Positions 32,442 to 39,744 of a stretch of DNA of 64,000 bases are shown piece after piece. Made by a program: the position numbers and the translations under genes. This DNA comes from Rhodoferax_B ferrireducens_A. GTDB lineage: Bacteria; Pseudomonadota; Gammaproteobacteria; Burkholderiales; Burkholderiaceae_C. The notes beneath the pieces were generated by a model. The model did not search any database. It was not told where the DNA came from and was given only the letters and a program-made list of their open reading frames with translations. Where the stretch lies: NCBI RefSeq assembly GCF_031458075.1, contig NZ_JAVDXT010000001.1:1116001-1180000 (forward strand), written 5' to 3'. Each line of letters starts with the position of its first letter. Positions within the stretch are counted from its first letter, which is position 1.

Positions 32442-32945
32442 TCAGCTTCGCGCGCCCGGCTTAGCTTGCTGGACCGCAAAGTCTTGCAGCGCCGCGCCTT
32501 GCATCCGGTAGCGCACCCATTCGTCTTGTGGCTGGGCGCCAATCGACTGGTAGAAGTCGATGGCGGGCTGGTTCCAGTCCAGCACGCTCCACTCGAATCG
32601 GCCGCAGCCTTGGTCGGTGGCGATGGCCGCGAGGTGCCGCAGCAGCTGCTTGCCCGCACCCGTGCCACGCTGGGCCGGCGTGATGTACAGGTCTTCCAGA
32701 TACAAGCCCTTTTTGGCCTGCCAGGTGGAGTAGTTGAAGAAATAGATGGCGTAGCCAATGGCTTCGCCATCGACCTCGCAAATCAAGGCGCGGGCCGGGC
32801 TGTCTGCCGCGAAGAGGCTGGTGGCGAGGGTGTCCACGGTAGCGGCGACCTGGTCACCGGCTTTTTCGTACACGGCCAGCTCCTGGATGAAGCGGAGGAT
32901 CAGCGCAGAGTCGTGCACCAGGGCCGGGCGGATGGATAGGTTCAT
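32442..32945 (-). CDS. GNAT family N-acetyltransferase, diamine type
   Basis: 167 residues. The acetyl-CoA loop is LYITPAQRGTGAGKQLL, preceded by WQAKKGLYLEDLYI and followed by FEWSVLDWNQPAIDFYQSIGA. That order and the YLEDLYV-type motif are typical of the spermidine/spermine (diamine) acetyltransferase branch. It would acetylate a polyamine or related primary amine. It is on the opposite strand between thiB and the LysR gene, with its promoter facing that of the LysR gene, so the regulator may control it. Confidence 0.87.
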   Translation of the reverse strand: MNLSIRPALVHDSALILRFIQELAVYEKAGDQVAATVDTLATSLFAADSPARALICEVDGEAIGYAIYFFNYSTWQAKKGLYLEDLYITPAQRGTGAGKQLLRHLAAIATDQGCGRFEWSVLDWNQPAIDFYQSIGAQPQDEWVRYRMQGAALQDFAVQQAKPGARS

Positions 32946-33051
32946 GGAGATTCGGGTGAGGAGGGGAAGGGAAGTGGTGACAGGGTTTAGCGATGCTACG
33001 ACGCACTGCCAAATGCAGGAAGTGCATTTTTTTCAGAATATGATGGGGTTT

Positions 33052-34005
33052 ATGCATTCCAACCTGCGCCGCCTGGACCTGAATCTGCTGCTGGCATTGG
33101 ATGCCCTGTTCCGCCACCGCTCGGTGACGGCTGCCGCCGACGAGCTGGCCATGAGCCCCTCGGCTTTGAGCCACGCCCTGGCCCGGCTGCGCGAGGTGCT
33201 GGCGGACGATTTATTCGTCCGCGTGGGCAATGCCATGCAACCCACAGGCTATGCCGAACGGCTGGCTGAACCGGTGGCTGCCGGGCTGGAAATTTTTTCG
33301 CGCGGCCTGGCCATGTCGGGCAGCTTCGACCCCGCCATCAGCGACCGGGTCTTCGTGCTGGCCGCCACCGACTACACCGCCTTCGCGGTGCTGCCGCGCC
33401 TGATGGCCCGTATGCAGGAAGTGGCGCCCGGCCTGGGTTTCAAGACTGTTTACTCCAGTGGCCGCGAATCGGCAGAGGAACTGGCCAGTGGCCGCATCGA
33501 CTTTGCCCTGGGCTATGTGGACGAAGCCATGGAGCCCACCCCCGGCATCGAAAGCTTTACCTGGCTGGAGGACGACTATGTGGTGATCGCCAGCCGGCGC
33601 CACCCCCTGATCCGTGGCGGGCTGGACCTCGACCAGTATCTGGCGGCGCGGCATGTGGTGGTCACACCCTGGAACGAGGCCACAGGCTTCGTAGACAAAG
33701 TGCTGGACCGCCAGGGTTTGCAGCGCCAGGTGGCCGTGCAGCTGCCTTCGGTGCTGGCCGCCCCCTTCATCGTGGCCCAGTCGGCGCTGATCATGACCGT
33801 GCCCCGCTACGCGGCGAAGATCTTGCAGGAATCGGCCGACATTGCGATCTACCCGGCCCCGTTTCCGCTGCCGCGCTACACCTTGAAGGCCTATGGTCAC
33901 ATCAAACACAACCGCACGGCCGCCCATGTGTGGATGCGCGAGCAGCTGCTGGCGGTAGTGCCCAGCACGGGCGGCGATGCCACGCATGCAAAAAATGGTC
34001 TTTGA
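33052..34005 (+). CDS. LysR family transcriptional regulator
   Basis: 317 residues from the ATG at 33052; ATGs at 33043 and 33040 are in-frame or near alternatives. The winged helix is LRRLDLNLLLALDALFRHRSVTAAADELAMSPSALSHALARLREVL, with the LDLNLLL start common in the NodD/SyrM-like group. The effector domain ends with ALIMTVPRYAAKILQES. The gene overlaps the start of thiP by 29 bases, so its transcript may also carry thiPQ. Its divergent partner, the diamine acetyltransferase-like gene, is another candidate target. Confidence 0.88.
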   Translation: MHSNLRRLDLNLLLALDALFRHRSVTAAADELAMSPSALSHALARLREVLADDLFVRVGNAMQPTGYAERLAEPVAAGLEIFSRGLAMSGSFDPAISDRVFVLAATDYTAFAVLPRLMARMQEVAPGLGFKTVYSSGRESAEELASGRIDFALGYVDEAMEPTPGIESFTWLEDDYVVIASRRHPLIRGGLDLDQYLAARHVVVTPWNEATGFVDKVLDRQGLQRQVAVQLPSVLAAPFIVAQSALIMTVPRYAAKILQESADIAIYPAPFPLPRYTLKAYGHIKHNRTAAHVWMREQLLAVVPSTGGDATHAKNGL

Positions 34006-35566
34006 TCGCCGCTGGCTGCTCGGTCTGCTGCCATTGCTGGCCCTGGTCGTGCTGCTGGTGGCCCCGGTGCTGCGGCTGGCATTCGAAGGCTGGTGGGGCG
34101 ACCTGGCCAGCCAAACTGCGACATCCCCCTGGGCTTTGTGGTCCGACCCGTACCTGCGCTGGCGCGTGCTGTGGTCGGTGCTGCAGGCGGCCGCTACCTG
34201 CATCGCCGCGCTGCTGTTAGGCCTGCCCGTGGCCTGGGTGCTGGCGCGCTGGGAATTTGCGGGCCGCACCCTGGTGCTGCGCCTGCTGATGCTGCCGTTT
34301 GTGGTGCCGACGCTGGTCGCGGCGCTGGGCGTGTTGGCGCTGTGGGGCCCGCGCGGCGTGCTGAGCACCGCCCTGGGGTTGGACCTGCAGGACACGCCCT
34401 GGCTGCTGCTGTACGGCAACCTGTTCTTCAACCTCTGCGTGGTGGTGCGCGCCGGTGTGGATGCGCTCGGCCACGTCAGCGCGCAGCGCGTGGCGGCGGC
34501 GCGCACGCTGGGTGCCACGCCCTGGCGGGCTTTCTGGCGGGTCGAATGGCCGGCGATTGCGCCCTGGCTGGCGTCCAGCCTGTGCCTGGTGTTCTTGTAC
34601 TGCTTTGCCGGCTTCGGCCTGGCCCTGGTGCTGGGGGGCCAGCGCTACGCCACGGTGGAGGTCGAGATCTACACCCTGGTCGCCCACGAGCTGCAGCTGG
34701 CCCCGGCCAGCCTGCTGGCGCTGTGGATGCTGCTGCTGACCGGTGCGGTGGCCTGGGGCTATGCGCTGATCGAAAAGCGCCTGGCCACGCCCACCCGCGT
34801 GCAGCCCATCGCCCGCCGCCGCCCGAGCCGCCCCGCGCACTGGCTGGGTGTGCTGGCGGCCCTGGCCGTGCTGGCCTTCTTCTGCGCCGCGCCGTTGCTG
34901 GCCATCCTATGGCGCGCCGTGCATGCAGGCTGGGATACCTGGGCGCTGCTGTGGGACGCCGAGACCTTGGCCGCGCTGTGGAACACCTTGCGCTTCTCGG
35001 CCATCGCGCTGCTGCTGGCCACCGTGCTCGGCGTGCTGCATGCGCTGGCGGCCCAGGCCTCGGTGGCACTGCGCGCGGCCGCCTTTCTGCCCTTCGTGGT
35101 GTCGCCGATCACCGTGGCTTTTGGCCTGCTGCTGCTGTACCCGCAGTGGACCGCCAGCCTGCCGCTGCTGCTCAGTGCCTACGCCGTGCTGGCCTATCCC
35201 TTCGTCGCCAAATCTCTGGCTGCCGCGCTCGACAGCCTGCCCGAGCACCTGCCGCAGGCCGCGCGCAGCCTGGGCGCCACGCCCTGGCGGGTGTTCTGGC
35301 GCGTGACCCTGCCGATGGTCGCGCCCGCGCTGCGCCGCGGCATGGCCTTTGCCGCGGCCACGGCCCTGGGCGAGTTCGCCGTGACCCTGTTTTTATCCCG
35401 CCCCGAATGGGCGACTCTGACCACCTTGATCTACCAACGCCTGGGCCGGCCCGGCGCGGCCAACGCCGATGCGGCACTGGTGCTGGCCTGCATGCTGATG
35501 GCCTTGGCCCTGGCCGCGTTTGCATTGATTGAAGGCCCACGCCGGGCGGAACCTCCCCATGCTTGA
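33977..35566 (+). CDS. thiP: thiamine ABC transporter permease
   Basis: 529 residues, with two permease halves of about six helices each and two EAA-type loops: AARTLGATPWRAFWRVEWPAI near 175 and AARSLGATPWRVFWRVTLPMV near 430. This fused double-domain layout is that of ThiP and iron-type FbpB permeases. Its pairing with thiQ and the nearby thiB decide for thiamine. Starts at 33986 and 33995 are also possible and would shorten the overlap with the LysR gene. The end overlaps thiQ by 8 bases. Confidence 0.9.
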   Translation: MPRMQKMVFDRRWLLGLLPLLALVVLLVAPVLRLAFEGWWGDLASQTATSPWALWSDPYLRWRVLWSVLQAAATCIAALLLGLPVAWVLARWEFAGRTLVLRLLMLPFVVPTLVAALGVLALWGPRGVLSTALGLDLQDTPWLLLYGNLFFNLCVVVRAGVDALGHVSAQRVAAARTLGATPWRAFWRVEWPAIAPWLASSLCLVFLYCFAGFGLALVLGGQRYATVEVEIYTLVAHELQLAPASLLALWMLLLTGAVAWGYALIEKRLATPTRVQPIARRRPSRPAHWLGVLAALAVLAFFCAAPLLAILWRAVHAGWDTWALLWDAETLAALWNTLRFSAIALLLATVLGVLHALAAQASVALRAAAFLPFVVSPITVAFGLLLLYPQWTASLPLLLSAYAVLAYPFVAKSLAAALDSLPEHLPQAARSLGATPWRVFWRVTLPMVAPALRRGMAFAAATALGEFAVTLFLSRPEWATLTTLIYQRLGRPGAANADAALVLACMLMALALAAFALIEGPRRAEPPHA

Positions 35567-36203
35567 ACTGCGCAACATCACCAAACACTACGGTGCACGC
35601 CCCTTGGCCGACAAGCTGAGCCTGCAGGTGGCCGAGGGCGAAATCGTCGCCTTGCTCGGCCCATCCGGCAGCGGCAAAAGCACGCTGCTGAAGATCGCCG
35701 CCGGGCTGGAGGCGGCCGAGGCCGGCAGCGTCTGGTTCGACAGCGAGGACATCAGCCGGCAGCCGCCCGAGCGGCGTGGCTTTGCGCTGATGTTCCAGGA
35801 CTTTGCGCTGTTTCCGCACCTGGATGTGCGCGACAACGTGGCCTTTGGCCTGGTCGAGCAGCGCGTGGCCAAGGCCCAGGCGCGCCAACGTGCCGAGCTG
35901 ATGCTGGAGCGCTTCGGCCTGGCGGCCCACACGCGGCACAGGGTGTGGACCTTGTCCGGCGGCGAGCAGCAGCGCGTGGCCCTGGCGCGGGCCTTGATCA
36001 CCGCGCCGCGCGCCTTGCTGCTGGACGAGCCGTTTTCGGCGCTGGATGCCGCGCTGCGGCTGGACCTGCAAACCGAGTTCCGCGAGCGCATCTTTGAAGC
36101 CGGCATGGCCACCGTGCTGGTAACCCATGACGAGACCGAGGCCCGGGCCATGGCCACGCGCGGCCTGCGGCTGGTGGCCGGGCATTTGCAGCAGCTCTGG
36201 TAG
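35559..36203 (+). CDS. thiQ: thiamine ABC transporter ATP-binding protein
   Basis: 214 residues from the ATG at 35559. Walker A is GPSGSGKST, the Q-loop is FQDFALFPHLDV, the signature is LSGGEQQR, Walker B is LLLDEPFSALD and the switch His is in LVTHDETEARAMA. It is short, like ThiQ, lacking the C-terminal regulatory domain of sugar and iron importers. It is translationally coupled to thiP by an 8-base overlap, and the reading stops right before a repeat copy that may act as the terminator of thiPQ. Confidence 0.92.
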   Translation: MLELRNITKHYGARPLADKLSLQVAEGEIVALLGPSGSGKSTLLKIAAGLEAAEAGSVWFDSEDISRQPPERRGFALMFQDFALFPHLDVRDNVAFGLVEQRVAKAQARQRAELMLERFGLAAHTRHRVWTLSGGEQQRVALARALITAPRALLLDEPFSALDAALRLDLQTEFRERIFEAGMATVLVTHDETEARAMATRGLRLVAGHLQQLW

Positions 36204-36204
36204 G

Positions 36205-36270
36205 TGCTATTGAATCAATAGCTACTGGCGCTGGTGGAATCTGCGCCACAGCCCGATTTTGTTTAAAAAT
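36205..36270 (+). repeat. interspersed palindromic repeat, copy 9
   Basis: Begins TGCTATTGAATCAATAGCTA, then GGCGCTGGTGGAATCTGCGCC and a tail GATTTTGTTTAAAAATTC. It starts two bases after the thiQ stop and fills the space up to the convergent cyclotransferase-like gene. Confidence 0.85.
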
Positions 36271-36279
36271 TCAGGCTTG

Positions 36280-36756
36280 TCAGTGGGCGAAGCTCTCCAG
36301 CCGTTCCACATACCAAGCCGGAAAACCATAGCCGCGCGCCGCGCTGACCAGGTGCGCAAGGTAGCCAAGGTCTGCGGGCTGGTGGCCACGCGCGGGTGGG
36401 ATGTAGCACAGCGCGGGCTGCAGTTTTCCGCCTTCGGTCTCCACCAGCACGGCCTGGGGTAAGAAAACGCCGACCCCATCCATCGTGTACAGGCGCTGCA
36501 AGTCTGCGTGCGTAGCCCGCACCAGAATTCCGTACACCGCGTGCTGCCCGGACCGGCTGATGTTGGCATGCGGGTCGATGTGGATGTCGAATCCGCCGAG
36601 TCGGGCCACCTCGATGGTTTCGGGTTCAAACTCAGCCTTGGCCATCACCTCGCGGCGCATGAAACTGCCATAGAAAAACACCGCCACATGGGGCGCAGCG
36701 GCTGGGGTAGCAGAGGTCGGAGTTGCAGCGGTGTGCATGGAGCAAGCCTTGGTCAA
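36280..36756 (-). CDS. gamma-glutamylcyclotransferase-like protein
   Basis: 158 residues; the second ATG at 36738 is also possible. The family fold starts with VFFYGSFMRREVM, the conserved YGS substrate loop. This is followed by FEPETIEVARLGGFDIHI and the ending AARGYGFPAWYVERLESF. Members include gamma-glutamyl-amine and ChaC/BtrG-type cyclotransferases. Here it may act on gamma-glutamyl or aminoacyl compounds, but the exact substrate is open. Its start is 28 bases from the divergent AraC gene, which is a likely regulator. Confidence 0.78.
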   Translation of the reverse strand: MTKACSMHTAATPTSATPAAAPHVAVFFYGSFMRREVMAKAEFEPETIEVARLGGFDIHIDPHANISRSGQHAVYGILVRATHADLQRLYTMDGVGVFLPQAVLVETEGGKLQPALCYIPPARGHQPADLGYLAHLVSAARGYGFPAWYVERLESFAH

Positions 36757-36784
36757 AGTGGTCAGGCTTCGATACTATGTTGGC

Positions 36785-37567
36785 ATGCCAAAAGTAGAAA
36801 GCCAAAAGATATCGACCAAGCGCCAATATGCGGACGGCTGGAGCGTGCTCGCCAAACACCATGCGCGCGACAGCCGGTTGCCGCAGCACCAGCACGCGAC
36901 CGGGCAGCTGGTGTTCGCCGTCAGCGGTGTGATGCGGGTGGATACCGGGCCGAGCCGCTGGATCGTGCCGCCGCAGCGTGCACTCTGGGTGCCCGCACAG
37001 CAGCCGCATGCGATCCAGATGCTGTCGGCCACCGAGATGCGCACGGTGTACTTCGAGCCCGCATGGATTGCGCAATGCGAGGGCTTTGTGCGCGCCGGCG
37101 AAGTGCATGTGGTGGTGGCGTCGCGGCTGGTCCAGGAGCTGGTGCTGGGTTTGTTTGACGCGCAACGCAGCCTGGCGATGCGCGGCCTGATGGCGCGGCT
37201 GCTCCTGCATGCGCTGCGCGAAACCCCTTGCCTGCCCACGCATTTGCCGATGCCGGAAGATGCGCGCCTGCACGCCGCCCTGGTGCAACTCATGGCCAGC
37301 CCGCAGTGGAGCATGCCAATGGAGACGGTGGCAGCCCATGCAGCCATGTCGGGGCGCAGCTTCAGCCGGCGCTTTGGTGCCGAAGTGGGCCTGAGCTTCC
37401 GCGACTGGCGGCAGCGTGCGCGCATCATTACCTCGCTGGATTGGCTGGCTGCCAATCGATCCACCAAATCGATTGCCCATGCGCTCGGGTTCGCCAGCCC
37501 AGCCGCCTATGTGGCGGCTTTTCGTGCGGTGCTGGATTGCACGCCGGGCAGCTTCCGCCCCCAGTAG
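36785..37567 (+). CDS. AraC family regulator with cupin domain
   Basis: 260 residues from the ATG at 36785. The N-terminal cupin is seen as HHARDSRLPQHQHATGQLVFAVSGVMRV followed by WIVPPQRALWVPAQQPHAIQM, the pattern of AraC proteins that sense through a small beta barrel. The C-terminal DNA-binding domain has MSGRSFSRRFGAEVGLSFRDWRQRARI and ALGFASPAAYVAAFRAVLDCTPGSFRP. It is divergent from the cyclotransferase-like gene with only 28 bases between the starts, so its operator must overlap both promoters. Confidence 0.88.
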   Translation: MPKVESQKISTKRQYADGWSVLAKHHARDSRLPQHQHATGQLVFAVSGVMRVDTGPSRWIVPPQRALWVPAQQPHAIQMLSATEMRTVYFEPAWIAQCEGFVRAGEVHVVVASRLVQELVLGLFDAQRSLAMRGLMARLLLHALRETPCLPTHLPMPEDARLHAALVQLMASPQWSMPMETVAAHAAMSGRSFSRRFGAEVGLSFRDWRQRARIITSLDWLAANRSTKSIAHALGFASPAAYVAAFRAVLDCTPGSFRPQ

Positions 37568-37587
37568 CCTGCAGGTTTTATTGCAGC

Positions 37588-37650
37588 TTGCTATTGATTC
37601 AATAGCTGCCAGCGCAGGTTTTATATGCGCTGGAGTCCAATTTTCCTTGA
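37588..37650 (+). repeat. interspersed palindromic repeat, copy 10
   Basis: Begins TTGCTATTGATTCAATAGCT (itself a near-perfect palindrome), then CAGCGCAGGTTTTATATGCGCTG and an AT-rich tail. It lies between the convergent AraC and Bug receptor genes. Confidence 0.85.
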
Positions 37651-37657
37651 ACTTCCG

Positions 37658-38644
37658 CTATTCAATCTTGATGCCGCGGTCCTTCACCAGCTTGGCCCAT
37701 TTGGCGCTTTCGCTGTCGATGAAGGCGGCGAAGTCCTGGCTGCCGCCGCCGCCAAACTCGTTGCTCTGGCCGAGGATGCGGTCCTTCACATCGGGGTGCT
37801 CGATGGCCTTGGCGAAGGCTGCCTGCAGCTTGGCCACGATGGCCGGCGGCGTGCCCTTGGGGGCGACGTAGCCCATCCAGTTGGACACGGTGACCTGCGG
37901 GTAGCCGGCCTCGGCGAAGGTGGGCACCTCGGGCATGGACGCCAGGCGCTTGGCCGAGGTCACGGCGATAGCGCGAATCTTGCCGGCCTGGATCGAGGGC
38001 AGGGCGGCGCCGGTTTGCTCGAACATCAGGTCCACCTGGCCGGCCAGCAGCGCGGTAGCGGCCGGGCCACCGCCCTTGAAGGGCACGCCGACCATCTCGA
38101 TGCCGGCCGCGCTTTCAAACAGCTCGGCCGACAGATGGTGGGCGCCGCCCGGGCCGGCGTTGGCGATGTTCAGCGCGCCGGGCTTGGCCTTGGCGGCGTT
38201 CACCACATCGGCCACGGTCTTGAACGGCTTGTCGCTGGGGGCTGTCAGCACCAGCGGGCTTTTCTCCAGCAGGATGATGGGCACCAGGCTCTTGGGGTCG
38301 AAGCTCATCTTGGGGAAGATCCAGGGGTTCACCGCCAGCGGGCCAAAGCTGCCCATGGCGATGGTGTAGCCATCGGGCGCAGCGCGGCTCAGCAGCTCGA
38401 TGCCGATATTGCCGCTGGCGCCGGGCTTGTTGTCGACGATCACCGGCTGCTTGAGGACCTCGCCGAGTTGCCGAGCCACCAGCCGTGTCTTCACATCGGT
38501 GTTTCCGCCGGCAGCGAAGGGCACGATGATGGTGATGGTCTTGCTCGGATAGCTGGCAGCGTCTTGCGCCAAGGCGGCATTGCACAGGCCGGTTGTGAGT
38601 GCGATGGCGCTTGCGGCGCAGCGCAAAGTCTGGGGTGTGAACAT
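37658..38644 (-). CDS. Bug-type tripartite tricarboxylate transporter receptor
   Basis: 328 residues with a signal peptide ending near AALAQDAASYP. Typical Bug features: YPSKTITIIVPFAAGGNTD at the start of the mature protein, IVDNKPGASGNIGIELLSRA, VGVPFKGGGPAATALLAGQVD and EVPTFAEAGYP. These proteins bind carboxylates or related small acids in the periplasm. No TctA or TctB membrane genes are in the window, so it must use a shared permease or act as a sensor. It is the second of two tandem Bug genes running away from the aconitase paralogue. Confidence 0.92.
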   Translation of the reverse strand: MFTPQTLRCAASAIALTTGLCNAALAQDAASYPSKTITIIVPFAAGGNTDVKTRLVARQLGEVLKQPVIVDNKPGASGNIGIELLSRAAPDGYTIAMGSFGPLAVNPWIFPKMSFDPKSLVPIILLEKSPLVLTAPSDKPFKTVADVVNAAKAKPGALNIANAGPGGAHHLSAELFESAAGIEMVGVPFKGGGPAATALLAGQVDLMFEQTGAALPSIQAGKIRAIAVTSAKRLASMPEVPTFAEAGYPQVTVSNWMGYVAPKGTPPAIVAKLQAAFAKAIEHPDVKDRILGQSNEFGGGGSQDFAAFIDSESAKWAKLVKDRGIKIE

Positions 38645-38677
38645 GGTTCTTGTCTCCTGGGGGCGGGGGGTGGGGGC

Positions 38678-39649
38678 TTATTCGGCGGTGATGTGGGCGG
38701 CGTCGACGATGCGCGCGTACTTGGCGGTCTCGGTGGCGATGAAGTCCTTGAACTGCGCCTGCGCCATGGGGGCGGGCTCGCCGCCCTGGTCTTGCAGGCG
38801 CTTGACGAGTTCGGGGTCGCGTAAGGCCTCGGTGACCGCGGCGTTCAGCTTGGCCTGCACCGCAGCCGGGGTCGACGCTGGTGCGAACAGGCCGAACCAG
38901 TTTTCCAGGTTGTACGAGGCCAGCGGCGCGTATTCGGCGATGGCGGGTAGGTCGGGGGCAAAGCTGGCGCGCTTGGCCGAGGTCACGGCCAGCACTTTCA
39001 CCCGGTTGCCCTTGATGAAGGGTGCTGCGCCGGCCATGCTGACAAAGGTGATGTCCACATTGCCCGACGCCACATCGACCATCTGGCCCGACGAGCCCTT
39101 GTAGGGCACGTGGTTCATCTTGATGCCGGCCAGCGACTGCAGCAGCTCGCCATTCAGGTGCTGCGGGTTGCCTACGCCGCTGGTGGCGTAGCTCAGCTTG
39201 CCCGGGTTCTTCTTGGCGTAGGCCACCAGTTCTTCGAGGTTCTTTACCGGCAGGTTGGGCGATGCGGCCAGCACGTTCGGTACGCGGGTCACCAGGGTGA
39301 TGGGCGCCAGGTCTTTCTCGGGTGCGTACTGCATACGGCCCTTGTAGACCAGCGGGTTGATGGCGGTTTCGCCAGCGCTGCCGATCAGCAGGGTGTAGCC
39401 GTCGCCCTTGGCCTTGGCCACCGCATTCGCGCCCAGCATGCCGCTGGCGCCGGGCTTGTTGTCCACCACCACCGACTGGCCCAGCGAGGCGCGCAGCTTG
39501 TCGGCCAGCAGGCGCGCAATCGCGTCCACCCCGCCGCCGGCGGTGAAGGGCACGACCAGGGTGATGGTCTTGGACGGATAGTCCTGCGCCAGGGCGGGCA
39601 GGGCCAGCAGCGCTGCAGACAGCAGGGCGTAGCGGCGGGGGATGTGCAT
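38678..39649 (-). CDS. Bug-type tripartite tricarboxylate transporter receptor
   Basis: 323 residues with a signal peptide cleaved near ALPALAQDYP. The signatures are YPSKTITLVVPFTAGGGVD, VVDNKPGASGMLGANAVAKA and MNHVPYKGSSGQMVDVASGN. It differs clearly from the neighbour at 37658, so this is not a recent tandem copy. Its start lies 95 bases from the divergent aconitase paralogue, and the space between holds the candidate GntR operator. It is therefore likely to be co-regulated with that gene. A di- or tricarboxylate ligand would fit. Confidence 0.92.
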   Translation of the reverse strand: MHIPRRYALLSAALLALPALAQDYPSKTITLVVPFTAGGGVDAIARLLADKLRASLGQSVVVDNKPGASGMLGANAVAKAKGDGYTLLIGSAGETAINPLVYKGRMQYAPEKDLAPITLVTRVPNVLAASPNLPVKNLEELVAYAKKNPGKLSYATSGVGNPQHLNGELLQSLAGIKMNHVPYKGSSGQMVDVASGNVDITFVSMAGAAPFIKGNRVKVLAVTSAKRASFAPDLPAIAEYAPLASYNLENWFGLFAPASTPAAVQAKLNAAVTEALRDPELVKRLQDQGGEPAPMAQAQFKDFIATETAKYARIVDAAHITAE

Positions 39650-39705
39650 AAAGGGCTCCAGAAGTAGGTGAACGTAGCGGCTTAAAACATATCAGGGTTT
39701 GCGCT

Positions 39706-39741
39706 AAAATGCATTTTATTAACTCAATGTGCAAAATACAT
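39706..39741 (+). promoter_or_regulatory. candidate GntR operator before the aconitase paralogue
   Basis: The 12-bp palindrome AAAATGCATTTT lies at 39706-39717, and a related half-site AAAATACAT at 39733-39741 faces it, so ATGCATTTT and AAAATACAT form an 8-of-9 inverted repeat. The second half ends three bases before the ATG of the aconitase paralogue. It is a likely site for the GntR protein at 42454. Confidence 0.45.
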
Positions 39742-39744
39742 CCT

